This document shows positions 38,489-49,102 of a DNA stretch of 64,000 nucleotides, piece by piece. The DNA is from Brienomyrus brachyistius (lineage: Eukaryota; Chordata; Actinopteri; Osteoglossiformes; Mormyridae). The translations under genes were made by a program, and so were the position numbers. The stretch's first letter is position 1, and each line of letters opens with the position of its first letter. Under the pieces are notes generated by a model that was not told the DNA's origin, did no database searches, and saw nothing but the letters and a program-made list of their open reading frames with translations. The DNA lies in the NCBI RefSeq assembly GCF_023856365.1, contig NC_064551.1:21003349-21067348 (forward strand). Direction: 5' to 3'.

Positions 38489-41400
38489 ACCACTCTCAGT
38501 AGGCATGAAGAGCAACAATGTACTTACAACTGTGGGGTCCCTACTGTATCAATCTCCCATCATCTACCACATCTTCATTTCCCTAAATATGAGCATTAGC
38601 TCCTCCCCCATGACTAAAAGGGCTCAAGATGTCCTTCATATCGGGTTACTATGAGCTAGGTGGCACTTTCAGATGTTTGCCTTCAGACATTTAGCAGATT
38701 TTCCTTCTGCTCAGGTCTTACTAGGCTGATACCAGCACGCCTGCATGTGTGTTAGGTATGAATAAAATCATAGGTACTTTATAAATATGTGTACTGGACA
38801 CCATCTATAGGATGCTGGTCTGTCCAGCCATCCATCCATCCATCCATTTTCCAAACCGCTTATCCTACTGGGTCATGGTGGGTTCGGAGCCTATCCCGGA
38901 AGCAATGGGCACGAGGCAGGGAACAACCCAGGATGGGGGGCCAGCCCATCGCAGGGCACACTCACACACCAGTCACTCACACATGCACACCTACGGGCAA
39001 TTTAGCAACTCGAATTAGCCTCAGCATGTCTTTGGACTGTGGGGGGGAAACCGGAGTACCTGGAGGAAACCCCACGATGACATGGGGAGAACATGCAAAC
39101 TCCACACACATGTGACCCAGGCGGAGACTCGAACCCGGGTCCCAGAGGTGTGAGGCAACACTGCTAACCACTGCACCACCATGCCGCCCCTTACAGTGCT
39201 AACCACTGCACCAACATGCCGCCCCTGCTGGTCTGTCACTGGGGAATATTTTTTGTCAACTGGAGGTTGATTTTCTCATGAGTCTCAGAGTGATGGCGGC
39301 CCCCCCCCGGGTGCTCGAAGCCCCCGGTGGTGTGGCGGAGCCGATCCTGTGACGTCTCAGCTATTCTTAGATCCAGCGGCTGCTCGTTCATGTTCCCTGG
39401 GCCGGTGGTTTACGGTGTCATGGGGGCGCAGATGTTGAAGGTGTGGTTGGAGCGATTGTGGGGATTTTTTTCTGCTCACAGATGCCCCCTTTTAATGGGA
39501 ATAGACTCAACACTGAGCCAGGCTTATGCCTCGGGCTGGAACGGCACCATTTCTGGTGTTTACGGGCCGCGGCGTGACGCACGGTGACTCAGACAGGAAC
39601 ATCTGCGAGCAGGTCACACACTTCACATACGTTTCACACACTTCGTGGTGGTTCAGGGCGTAGTCCTCCTAAGACACTGACAGACACACATATAGAGAAA
39701 GTGCACATGGAACACACATGGCGACAAGCACTACACGTGCACATAGGACACAATGAGGGCCCGCAATGAGCATGCCAAAGCACACGCAAGTGCGACACGT
39801 GTTCGGTCACGTGTCAGAAACATGCGCAAACACACATAGAGTTATTCACCGGGCACGCTCAAACGTTAAAGAGATTCTAAGGTGTTCCCCTCGGGGTATC
39901 TGCAGTCACATGACACCCCTCACCCACCTTGCACATGTGCTTCTCCACAGGGGCTGTTCAGTTTGTGCTGACTCTCCTGGAGCCCGACCCGGACAAGCGA
40001 CCCAGCGTCACAGAGGCCATGCAGGAAAGATGGCTGCAGGCGGGTTACGGCAGGAGACCCCTCAACGCGGCGCTCTACAAAAACAGGTATCGCCCCTGAT
40101 GGCTTAAAAACGTGGGGGGGGGGGGGGGTGTCCTGAGCGAGGGCTGTGGAAAACGCCATGCATAATAATGTGATTTTAATGGCTTTGGCAGAATATTACA
40201 CGAAACCATAGAAGCTTATGCGGCTCTATGGCTGGACCGCACTGTTATTTTTACGAGCCGTCCGCTTCCACGCTATTCCGGCCTCCAGGTCCGGGTTTAT
40301 CTCCCTATCGCTGGTTCTGTCCCCATCGCACAACACAGAGGAGCATTCCTGAGTGACAGGGAAGCCCGGGCCCACGCAGAGGGCCTTGTTGTGGGCACTG
40401 CCGGGATCCATTTTCAGCTGTAAAGACTGCGGGGAAGGGAGCCCCTTCCTGCGTTGTATTATTGGCCTTGTAAAAGTCGGCTACGGTGGATCTGGACTGT
40501 AATTTCTAGACCAGTTTTATTCGAGCCTTCCATATGTCTCCAGTGAACCCTGCAAGCTAACAGTTTAGCAGGCTGGAACTGGGCTCATTGTGGAGAGTTT
40601 TCTATCAGCACCTTTTACAGACTCTCCTTGAAGCCGTCGGTCGTATGGTTAGGCGAACGTGAGTACTTCCACATGGTCTCTGTACTGCTCCGGGTCTGAC
40701 CACACCAAGCACATGAAAGCTTTTCCGAGACAAAACCTTCAGCAGTGACAAGGAATGTAAGGATGGATTTTTAACGATTATCCCACGTTTTCTCAGAACC
40801 TGCCGGATGGCCGTAAAACCATTGGAAAAATACTGCGCAGAGCGGAGGCTAATTTGATGATTTTATTCCCAGACTCCAGCCAGATGAACTGAACCCAACT
40901 GTGCTGAACTACATGACCGAGTGCCTGGGGTACAGTCTCTCTGATGTCATGCACACGTTGGTCAACAACCGGCCCTCCGCCATCATGGCGACCTACTGCC
41001 TGCTGGTGAAGAAACTGGCGAGGTGTCAGAAAGGCGGGAAATCCAAGGTACGCAGAATGCCAGTGGTCTAATGAGGGTTAGACGCCAGTCTAATGTTCCG
41101 GTACTTTCCGAAATGTCGAATTAGCATTGATCCCTACATCTGTTAAAGCTGCATGGGGATTCAATGTTACTGTGGAAGTTAGATAAAGCCATATACATGA
41201 ATGTTGGATGAACGTTAGCTAGCTGATTCCACATAAATCTGAATAATATTACACATACAGATTTGGCATTTGAGACAAAAGGGTTTTAATGTGAAATGAT
41301 GCATTTTTGCCACGTTCATTTTATAATTACCCAAAATGCAAACTGAGTAGCCGGTACTATAATATGAAATAATAATGAAAGATCCTGAGCACACACAGAC

Positions 41401-42786
41401 ATACAAGGAACGTCGTTGAACACGTGTTTTGTCTCTCTCGCACCCTGAAACGAGATGGTCATGTGACTCCGGTAACATCCTTAACTTAAGGGCCTCAGAG
41501 GGCCATTTACGAAAACACAATAAACTTGAAGATCTTCCCAGACCTGTTCCAGCTCTTCATGTTTTTCCACTCCTTCAGGTTTCGATAACAGACACGTCCA
41601 CGCTTATCCATATTTACTTTTGCCTTGAGTCACTCTCCTCACGGTTGTTCATTGACACCAGGAGCTAAAGACCTGTTCCTGCCTTCATTTCAGAAAGACG
41701 CCCCATCTGAGAAGAACAAGCAATCCTGCAGGTCCAGAAGAGCAGAGCAGAGCAGGAGCAGTGAGTCACTGTCGCAGAATCCCAGAAAACGGACCAACAA
41801 CTCGGCAAAGGAGGATTCGGAAAGTCATGAAAGCGGTGGGCCTTTGCTACCCCTGCTTTGTCCTTCAGGGGGTGCCATCGCAGACAATGAGATCGCCATT
41901 ACGCTGGAAAACAAAGAGTCCTTCCTTCCTGAGGGTAACATCATGCCCTGCTTGGACTGTTTTTCTGTTATTTTGTGTTACGGAGCATCCATCGTTTTGT
42001 TTGTTTCATACCATTTCAGTTTCGCCATTTGCCGAGAAAGAGCTTGTCTGCCAGAGGTCTCCGCAAGCCTTTGTCCAAGAGGCGAACGTCTCGAGGCCGC
42101 GAGAGGCGTCTCCCTGCAACGCACTGGCCAGTGATGACCTGGAAAGGGACGTCAGCTGCGGTGTGAAGCCACAGAGAACCCGAGAGCCCTCCCAAGACCA
42201 CCCAGCAGACCCGGCAAACTGGCATGCCGAGGACAAGTTGGAGAAACTGCAGTCCTCCTACCTTGACAAAGGCACCTCTGCCAAAACGTACCAGGAGAAT
42301 AAAGCCCACAACCAAAGCATGGCACACCAAGAAACACGTTTTAGGGACATCCTGCAGGCAGCAGACGAGAAAATCCCCACGGTACCTTGGCGGTGCACCA
42401 GCACCGCGGAGTCACCCCAAACGGCCCCCCTGCCCAAACTGAGGCACACGGCCCTTGGGGACGGCATCACCCGGAAACTGACGTGGGTGGGCGTAGCACG
42501 GCATGGCCATGGCGGGTCACCATTCCTGCTGAATGGGACACGGCCGCCCGCATTCCCCTCGTCGCGCCAGCAGACCCTCATCATCAAGAGCCTGCGTCAC
42601 TCCAAGGAGCGGGGCCGCAGCCTGGCGGGCCCCGAGGTGGCTGGAGGGGGGTGCGTCACCACCAAGCGCAACGCTGTCCAACTGAAGAACCCACACAGGA
42701 GGGCGGACCTCAACCTCCCTGTTCTTGCACCTCCCTTCCAGGTAAAACCTGACAAGAAGCCAGAGTTGCTGAGGATGGACTTCTAA
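30047..42786 (+). CDS. hunk: HUNK-family AMPK-related Ser/Thr protein kinase (nine coding exons)
   Basis: Joined exons: 30047-30268, 32762-33054, 35435-35490, 36652-36790, 38055-38182, 39951-40086, 40873-41047, 41694-41934, 42020-42786; phases agree at every junction and give 718 codons plus TAA (human HUNK is about 714). Seen: kinase domain at about residues 48-313 with Lys78 in VAVK, Glu98 in helix C, the catalytic HRDLKIEN at 171-178 (split across exons 2 and 3), DFG at 191-193, T-loop Thr210 before [10 protein letters not shown], then a UBA-like segment (about 331-373, ending [11 protein letters not shown]) typical of AMPK-related kinases, and a long basic, low-complexity C-terminal tail. 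The N-terminus starts MPAAA like HUNK. Known: AMPK-related kinases phosphorylate Ser/Thr in the cytoplasm; HUNK is linked to mammary tumour and developmental signalling. Odd: the first glycine of the ATP loop is Asn56, and divergence plus genomic context suggest the second HUNK ohnolog rather than the 21q22-type gene. The extent of the C-terminal tail is the least certain part. Confidence 0.92.
32055..32255 (+). mobile_element. LINE-type 3' tail
   Basis: Contains GAGGAGGATGGGGTCCCCTT, TTTTTCCTTGCCACTGTCGC and AAAGTGCTATATAAATA, ending in GAATT repeats, a phrase order common at the 3' ends of teleost retroelements. In hunk-like intron 1. Confidence 0.55.
32336..32660 (+). mobile_element. tRNA-derived SINE
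   Basis: Begins GGCATGGTGGTGCCGTGGTT, then TTTGCATGTTCTCCCCATGT, the GTCCAAAAACATGCTG block and GATAGGCTCTGGACCCC. In hunk-like intron 1. Confidence 0.75.
32762..33054 (+). CDS. hunk: hunk-like exon 2: N-lobe lysine to HR of HRD
   Basis: Codes residues 75-171 plus two bases of Arg172. It carries VAVK (Lys78), helix-C Glu98, the LETENSYY stretch and IVHR. Acceptor is TCATGCAG, donor GTAACC. Confidence 0.95.
33087..33446 (-). mobile_element. tRNA-derived SINE with 7-bp target duplication
   Basis: On the minus strand: A-box TGGTGCAGTGG, B-box GGTTCGAGTCTC, the body with CCAAAAACATGCTGAGGCTA, and a TGGATGG tail. Flanked by TTAGCCA at 33080-33086 and 33447-33453. In hunk-like intron 2. Confidence 0.85.
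33470..33590. repeat. Dispersed repeat with CCAAT core, copy B
   Basis: Second copy of the element at 4975-5070, lying in hunk-like intron 2 just downstream of a SINE. Substitutions are spread along its length. Confidence 0.45.
34733..34795 (+). mobile_element. SINE tail remnant
   Basis: CCAGGCTCCACACTCTCCCT to GCAATGGATGTATG resembles the SINE 3' end. In hunk-like intron 2. Confidence 0.4.
35435..35490 (+). CDS. hunk: hunk-like exon 3: catalytic loop
   Basis: A 56-base exon too short to be seen by ORF length. It completes Arg172 and codes [18 protein letters not shown], with catalytic Asp173 and Lys175. Acceptor is TTTCAG, donor GTACGT; the last base begins the Asp codon of DFG. Confidence 0.94.
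36652..36790 (+). CDS. hunk: hunk-like exon 4: DFG to APE activation segment
   Basis: Codes DFGLSN, the T-loop threonine (NTQCGSP, Thr210), AAPELL and the [10 protein letters not shown] stretch of subdomain IX. Acceptor is CCTTGCAG, donor GTAAGT. Confidence 0.95.
38055..38182 (+). CDS. hunk: hunk-like exon 5: kinase C-lobe
   Basis: Codes residues 238-279, including the HUNK-typical [13 protein letters not shown]. Acceptor is GGCACAG, donor GTGAGA. Confidence 0.94.
38265..38455 (+). mobile_element. tRNA-headed SINE, second family
   Basis: A-box-like TAACTCAGTGGGC and B-box-like GGTTCGGGCCC in tRNA spacing, then a body different from the common SINE here. In hunk-like intron 5. Confidence 0.5.
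38458..38487. repeat. TTA trinucleotide microsatellite
   Basis: About ten TTA units directly after the SINE at 38265. Confidence 0.9.
38825..39225 (-). mobile_element. tRNA-derived SINE with 12-bp target duplication and doubled 5' end
   Basis: Same family as 33087-33446. Flanked by perfect TGCTGGTCTGTC at 38813-38824 and 39226-39237. The tRNA-like head phrase CTAACCACTGCACCA-CATGCC occurs twice, ending at 39190 and 39225, both inside the duplication. Confidence 0.88.
39951..40086 (+). CDS. hunk: hunk-like exon 6: end of kinase domain
   Basis: Codes [16 protein letters not shown] and the closing ERWL of the kinase fold. Acceptor is CTCCACAG, donor GTATCG. Confidence 0.94.
40873..41047 (+). 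CDS. hunk: hunk-like exon 7: UBA-like segment
   Basis: Codes residues 326-383, a helical segment that aligns with the UBA-like region downstream of AMPK-family kinases ([10 protein letters not shown], then [11 protein letters not shown]). Acceptor is ATTCCCAG, donor GTACGC. Confidence 0.92.
41694..41934 (+). CDS. hunk: hunk-like exon 8: Ser/Arg/Lys-rich linker
   Basis: Low-complexity tail rich in Ser, Arg and Lys (residues 384-463), no recognisable fold. Acceptor is CATTTCAG. The donor is placed at GAGG before GTAACA, which keeps phase with exon 9 across an 85-base intron. Confidence 0.75.
42020..42786 (+). CDS. hunk: hunk-like exon 9: C-terminal tail and stop
   Basis: Codes residues 464-718, a basic, probably disordered tail without recognised domains, ending in TAA. 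Acceptor is CCATTTCAG. An internal CAG followed by GTAAAA at 42742 could act as a donor for another terminal exon, so the last 14 residues are tentative. Confidence 0.75.
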
Positions 42787-43710
42787 AGGGAGGGGGGGCA
42801 CTCCAAGAGGTCACTGCAGGTCAAAGCTCTTTGGAACAGGCGGAAGATGGACACTGTCCTGCACTATCCCTAAGAGCATGTTGTTTCAAGGGACAGCGTT
42901 CTATAAAGAGACATCCTGGCCGTGCTCCATCCTGTTGGGCCTGTAAATCAGTCTCTGCTTTGCTCAGAAATAGCTTTACCATTCTTTTTATATGAAAATC
43001 CCTTTTTTTCAGAATCATGCTGCATTTTCCTCAACAGAAATGCGACATCCGTAACCACCCGCCACCCACTCACCCCCAAAACCAAGGCTCCCTTCTAGGT
43101 CTCGCTTGGGGTTGCATTTAGATTTGTCCCCCTCCCTCTAGCCCCCCTAGACAGTTTCTAATGATTCTGATACTTGAGCATAAAAAAATTATAAAATACT
43201 TTAAAACCAAATTAATGCTGGGATGGGCTGGCATCTAATCCACCATGTATCTATCACTCTCTCCCGTGAAAGAGGGATGGATGGACAGATCCAAAAGCTG
43301 GATGCTTTTAGCCTATGGAGGTTTGCCAAAAGTGTGCGATTTCGCTTCAAGGGGCTTGCAGCAGCCATAAGCTGAAATGCGTAGAGGCTTTACCTCACTT
43401 TGGAGAAAGGGCGCAAAGGGGACGCCTCGCAACTGGAGCCACCAGGATCACTCTCAGATGATGCTGCCATGTGACCACCCATTAGGAATAATGACAGGGT
43501 GCTGCTTTGCAAGGATCATGCAGTATGGCTGCCCTAAACAGATAAACCCATCACATATTAACCTCCACGATTTTTATACTATACATGCATTGTGTGCATG
43601 CATTGTGTCTAAAAATCCTAAAAAAGACCAAAGACTTTTATACTTGAATATAAAAATATAAACGTTTTGTACAGTTTGTATTGTAATAAAACTTTTTAAG
43701 TGAAAATTTG
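42787..43710 (+). other. hunk: hunk-like 3' UTR
   Basis: No coding sequence follows the stop. The region ends in a canonical polyadenylation signal at 43685-43690 and contains a short SINE-tail remnant near 43215-43285. Confidence 0.7.
43685..43690 (+). terminator. hunk: Polyadenylation signal AATAAA for the hunk-like gene
   Basis: AATAAA in an AT-rich context about 900 bases after the stop codon, followed by T/GT-rich sequence (TTTGTTGTCG) fitting a downstream element. Confidence 0.7.
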
Positions 43711-44279
43711 TTGTCGTTTTTATGGCAGAATATCTTTACTTTTCCCTGAAATTAGGTACATTTGGTGTGGTCGGCAGTAGCAGAAGGGGGGACTATTTCA
43801 TGATGCTCAAGGGTCTGTTATCTCGTAGCACCAGCCATGAGTTCTCATGTAAATTTTGTTTTCCAGCTGGGAACAGTGTGTGCCAATTATTAATGCACCT
43901 GTAAAGGCATCTCTCAAGGGTCTGAATTGCCCCTGAATAATTGAGGACTTGTTGTGGCACCGGATCCCCGGCGCAAAGGGGGGTCAGGCATGCAAAACGT
44001 AGAGGAGAGATGGAAAGGGTGGCCATGGTTCTCGCTTGCTCATATTTCCATCTGAGCATGTGGAAATTGGCCCCTAACACAAGAAGGGGTGCCCCCTCTC
44101 TAACCCCCATAGTAGAAATGCCTGTATATCCATCATTAATGACAGACATCGAAGGCTATTACTTTGACAGTGATGCAAAGGTGGAAAGTTGCATCGAATG
44201 GTTCATGATACAGGGACAAGTTATTTAAAATCTGTGCTATGCTTTGTCTTCCCAATGGACAGTGTCATGATTTCATTTT

Positions 44280-44455
44280 TATATTTTAGCAGATGCTTTT
44301 GTTGTGCGAACACTGGATCAAACAGTCCCTGAAGAAGCTAGGGTTTAAGGGCCTTACTGAAAGACCCAACTGTGAAATCATTCTGCCAAGTTTGGGATTT
44401 GGACCAACAACCTTGTGCATGCCAACCCACTGAGCCACGCACCACCTCCATGATT
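44280..44455 (-). mobile_element. V-SINE-like element
   Basis: On the minus strand: TGGTGCGTGGCTCAGTGGGT (A-box), GGTCCAAATCCC (B-box) and the 3' phrase AAAAGCATCTGCT, which resembles the LINE-like tail of V-SINEs. Confidence 0.55.
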
Positions 44456-44499
44456 GACTGAAAGATAGTACAGTCAGGGAGGGGCTACCACAGCCTGAG

Positions 44500-44840
44500 G
44501 GTCAAAACTGAAAGTTGCAGGAAAGGTTTTCGCCCTCAGGCTGCTCGTATTATGAACAAGGACTTTCTAGAGCTAACTACTCACTTTATGCACTTTTATC
44601 GTACCATACAATAATTGCAGATCTTATAATACTGTTTATATACTGCTCTTTATTTTCATGATCTATTCTGCAGGCTTTTAATTTTCATTGTTATTTTTAT
44701 TGCTATTTTATTCTTATTTCTTCTTTTTACAGTATTTTCTTTCCTTTAATCACAATCCAGGAAGTGGGTGGAAAAGCATTTCATCGCACAGCAGTACGGC
44801 GTTCGACTCTGTATGTGACAAATGAAATTTGGAACTAAGA
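44500..44840 (+). mobile_element. Non-LTR retrotransposon 3' end
   Basis: TTTTCGCCCTCAGGCTGCTC, then a T-rich 3' UTR and TGTATGTGACAAATGAAATT, the kind of ending seen in CR1/Rex-like LINEs. Reverse transcriptase domain absent. Confidence 0.5.
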
Positions 44841-47391
44841 TTTGCCAAATAACATTAATTTCACAATTGCGTGTTTCAGTTCTATGAAGTGATGGATACC
44901 ACAAAGGATAAAGTGATTTGTGATCCCTATTTGGGCACAGAAAAAGGGAAGGGTTACCTTACCACAATATGTGACAGACAGGCTGTGAAGGTAAAACCCT
45001 TTGATGAAATGCTTTTGCTGGACAGGTGAGCTCACTATTTGTCCTCCTCTAGCTATCAAAGAAGACAGATGAGCCAAGGAGTGACATCACCCTGCAGTGA
45101 GACAATGGTTGCAGTGACAAACACTTACATCATAGTTCCTCTGCTCGGTTAACTGTGGGTGGTTAACACCTAGATCTGCAGTTAGCACAGGAGACTTTAG
45201 CCACTTATCCTATAGTCTTCTCCTTGACCGACAGGACACCGGTTCAGGTTCTATTTCTCTGGGCTAAGGGACAAGTCATAGGTTCATTCCTGCATTTATG
45301 GACCAGTTTTGTGCATTTAAAAATGATGCCTGTAAATTGCAAATTCTCTAAATAACTCACCAGTTACCAAAACTCAAAGCGGTAATTATAATTACCCACA
45401 AATGTTAAAAGGTTAAAAAAATATATTATCCTTAGCTGTCCATGGTAAATCAAGTTACTGACAGATGTTATTGGTAGGTTTCGAGAATCCCTAAGCAAGA
45501 ATAACAAATGAATAATTCTGACACGTCAGAATACCCCTACAATTCACTTGCAAATTAAATAAAATGGACTCCATCACTCCCTCATGTGACAGCAACGAAA
45601 ATCTTGGGTCTTCACGTGATACGTATGTTGTTGAGGCTTTGGCGCTTCCTATAATTGGATCAGAAAGTGCCGGAGACTCCACAAAGGGTCATGAGTGTTT
45701 GGGGTAACCCACGGTAAGCCATGAAGCTGAAGATCACAGCATTGCCAGACGGCCGGAGCCTCTCGGAATGGGGTGGGGGTGCGGGGAGGGCGGACACAAA
45801 GATAGCTTGCTGTAACCACATTTACCAGTTTCAGCCAAGACCAGTTTCAGCCAATGACCCAGTAACATCTCCCTTGAAGCACAGAAACAAACAGTGAAGC
45901 AAGAGAATCCCCCCCCCATGTAAAAACTGAAAAGGATAATGGGTCGCAGTTTGGGGGGCAGCTCAGTTCCAGAAAGTTCCTTAATAAGCAGTGCATAACT
46001 TTGTCCTAAAAACAGGCAAAAAAACAAATTATGTTTATTTTAGGATCCGTCTGCTAAAGTCGGAACCATCTTTTTTTCTGCACGGGTTTCCACATTAAAT
46101 GCTAAACAAATTAAATTATAGCCATTATTTTTATTCACTGGCCAGGAAACATACATTTTAAAGGAGGTTTTCTTTCACTGAACATGCACGTATTACCCCG
46201 TCCACATGAAGCAGAGGATCGAGTCAGGGATCAACTCTTCAATGATAAAATGGGTTTCACTGAACCCCAAGTGGAGGGCAGATATCTCTCCTTTAAGCCC
46301 AGAAAGCCTGAGAAAATCAAACATGAGCAGGAAAATTGGAGCAATGGGTTAAATTCACCAGTTTGTGGGTAAAAACTTAATCAGCATTAATGATGCTGGG
46401 GCACCTTGGGTGAATCATTTGTAACTACTTTTATATGGTACCCATGTGCACATGGCACTAAAAAGCTACTAAGACTTGGCCTCAACTTGCCGAGATGCTG
46501 AGGGAGGATAGGAACTGCTGTACTGAGCGGTCAGTCATGACCAAGGTTCAACAGGCAACATGCTCCTTCAGACACATTAATATCCATGGAGGTAGATGTC
46601 TCCGGTTGCAGTGCAATCATGGGATGTCAGTAAGACTAGGCCTAAGATAAAGCAGGAAAAAAAGAATAGCAGGAAGATTTGATAACACGCATGATAACCT
46701 CTAGTGATATAAATGTTTGGGATAACTGAAATATTATGATATTCTTTTTATACCTACCCACTGATTTTTGGCTTTCCTGTAGGCTAACGCTTCTGCTGCT
46801 TGAGCAGTGTTGTTATAGAATAGAATATTTAAGCCAGAGGCCCTGAGCACAGCTACAGCATCAGCAAACAGTACAACCTTAGTGCTATTTTGCCGCACCT
46901 CCTACAGGCTACAGTGCAGGATAAGCAGGCTTGTGAGAAACATTACTTCTGGGATTCCATCGTGAATGGGGCTCTTCACTGTAAGCAGAACATGACACAG
47001 GGTTACTATCAGATTGGAAATGCTCAATGGCTTCCCAGGGCGGCTTATTTTATAACCCGCGAGCATCCACATAGGCATCGGTGTCCATCAGACATTAATC
47101 TAATGTTGAATAAAACATGACGACCTTCTGGGTAAAGTGTAAGCGATGCCCTATTAGTTCTGAGATTCCGACAAGTCAAGGTTGTCATTTATTGTTTACT
47201 GATTTTAAGATGTCTTCAGTTCAGTGCTAGAAGTTTACTTCTGAATGGTAGATTTAAACCATGTAGTTTAGGTTTTATATGTCTGGAACCAATCCCCCTC
47301 AGTATTGTGTTAAGGCTATCGCCTATGACGTAGCGACGGTCTTGAGGACCTGATGAAACTGGAGGTGCTCCGTGATGGGGCTGTGTCATCA

Positions 47392-47418
47392 CCCCCCCCC
47401 CCCCCCCCCCCCCCCCCC
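47392..47418. repeat. Poly-C run of 27
   Basis: Longest homopolymer in the window; its true length may differ because such runs are hard to sequence. Confidence 0.85.
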
Positions 47419-49030
47419 GGGATTATAGTTTCCCGGGAAATGGCCAAGGGCCGACGCAGCTCATCAGGTTTCTAATGACGGTCATCCATAATGCAGCGTG
47501 GCACTCTCATGGGGGGCGTCGAAAGCCGGGCCGGGGTCAGACGCGCACAAAACGACGCTACACGCACACTCTTTAATTCATGTCACCTTCAATTAACTGT
47601 CAGGTTAGAACTAAGAGCAGGCACCTCCCTAAAACCTCTCCTGGCCTATCGGGTCAGCTGGCTCCTCCCACGCAGGGGCAGAGGAGGAGTGTGGGGCAAA
47701 CGGGAGGCGGAGCAAGTGTCACCAATTGAAAGGACATATGGATTGATGCACTGAACTGATGGGGGGGCTAGCACTGGCCCTGGGGAGGCCTGGAGTGAGC
47801 TTACTTATGCATAATCTCTTTGTTTAGGTTAACACATTATGTGGAAAGTGGGTCATCTTAGCTTGCTCATTTCATTAAAGTTTCAGTCAGCCTCTAATGA
47901 AATTACCCCCAATTAAAAACAAAAATTTTAAGCAAGTGATGATATATTTTTAACTAACATTACATAAAAATGTCTCTCAAGTTTTTATTCTTTAGATTTT
48001 CCTGATCTAAATGCATATCCTTACACAGTAATCCTGTAGTTTAGTTGTGCGTATTAAGACGTTCTTTTTTAAATAACATTAAACATTAATGTCCGCTCCT
48101 CAATTTACGCTGCTATATAGTAAACAGGATATTTTAAATTTCCACAGGTTACTCCTGTCTATGGTTTCCTATACGGGTACAACCGTAAACTTTTTTGGAA
48201 TCTGCCTTGACGACATTTTGGACAGAGGTTCAGATACACTCCTATTCTATAGCTGTCTGTGTCCTACCTCACTGCCCAACCCCTCTGTTATATTAAGCGA
48301 CGCTTATTTAGTATTTTCTTAATTTCTTCCAATCACATTTACTGTCGTAAAAGTTTACTGATTCTTTTGAGTAACTTTGAGAAACATGCAGGGTGAAAGC
48401 TTATTTCATGTTATTTTTCAACCCGTGAAAACCAACAAAAAACAAAGAAATAAAAACTGTATTATCCTGTAATACAGACCAGCAGGGTAGCTGAAGTAAT
48501 GCCCCACCCATGACAAACACATTTTTTCGGGATACGACGCAAAAATCATATTAGAAAATAGTATGACTTCCAATAGTTAGGCCTAAATTAACTCTTTTGA
48601 ATTAATCAAATCGAGAAACTCGAAACGTCAGAAGACTTATTATAGGAACGGTATCCCATAGATTCAATTACAGAAATTTAAATTACTTTGTTATTTATTT
48701 ATTTGTTTGTTTAGAAGCGACTGTAATTCTCGTTACTTAAGGTTATAAGTTGGACAACACCGCCTCCTATCGGTGGATGTGTTCAAAGCCGATGTCATTG
48801 TGAATGTGTAGTGTTGATTTTCCTAGTGCTGATTAGTCTTTCGCCCAAATGTCAGTGATAAAAGTGAACATGTCTTCAGTAATAACGGTATAAATCAGTC
48901 AGCTACACATCTAACGCTCAAAAATACGAGTATTATTGCACAGACTGGAGGCGTCAGGTGGGTATCCAGCGTATAAACCGCCCAGCTCGTGCTCGCTCTC
49001 TGTCCACTGACAGCCTGGACAAAGGAAAGC

Positions 49031-49042
49031 TGCGCATGCGTA
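49031..49042 (+). promoter_or_regulatory. dynlt1: NRF1-like site in the dynlt1 promoter
   Basis: TGCGCATGCGTA matches the palindromic NRF1 consensus YGCGCAYGCGCR at 11 of 12 positions and lies 34 bases upstream of the dynlt1 ATG, in a locally CpG-richer segment. Typical of TATA-less housekeeping promoters; binding is inferred only. Confidence 0.55.
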
Positions 49043-49075
49043 GAGCTGATTGCGCCCATAGCGACCGGCGGCATC

Positions 49076-49102
49076 ATGGACGACTTTCAGAGCGGAGAGG
49101 AG
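49076..49102 (+). CDS. dynlt1: dynlt1 exon 1
   Basis: Codes MDDFQSGEE; donor GTAGCT. The ATG matches the family start. Confidence 0.93.

Larger units (their letters stand above)
43711..48940. other. Intergenic DNA between the hunk-like gene and dynlt1
   Basis: No gene seen. Contains a SINE and a LINE 3' end at 44.3-44.8 kb, a C27 run at 47392-47418 and otherwise AT-rich unique sequence. Confidence 0.5.

Noticed and set aside
41836..41868. Possible 33-base GT-AG intron inside hunk-like exon 8
   Set aside because: Too short for vertebrate splicing, and the frame is open through it.
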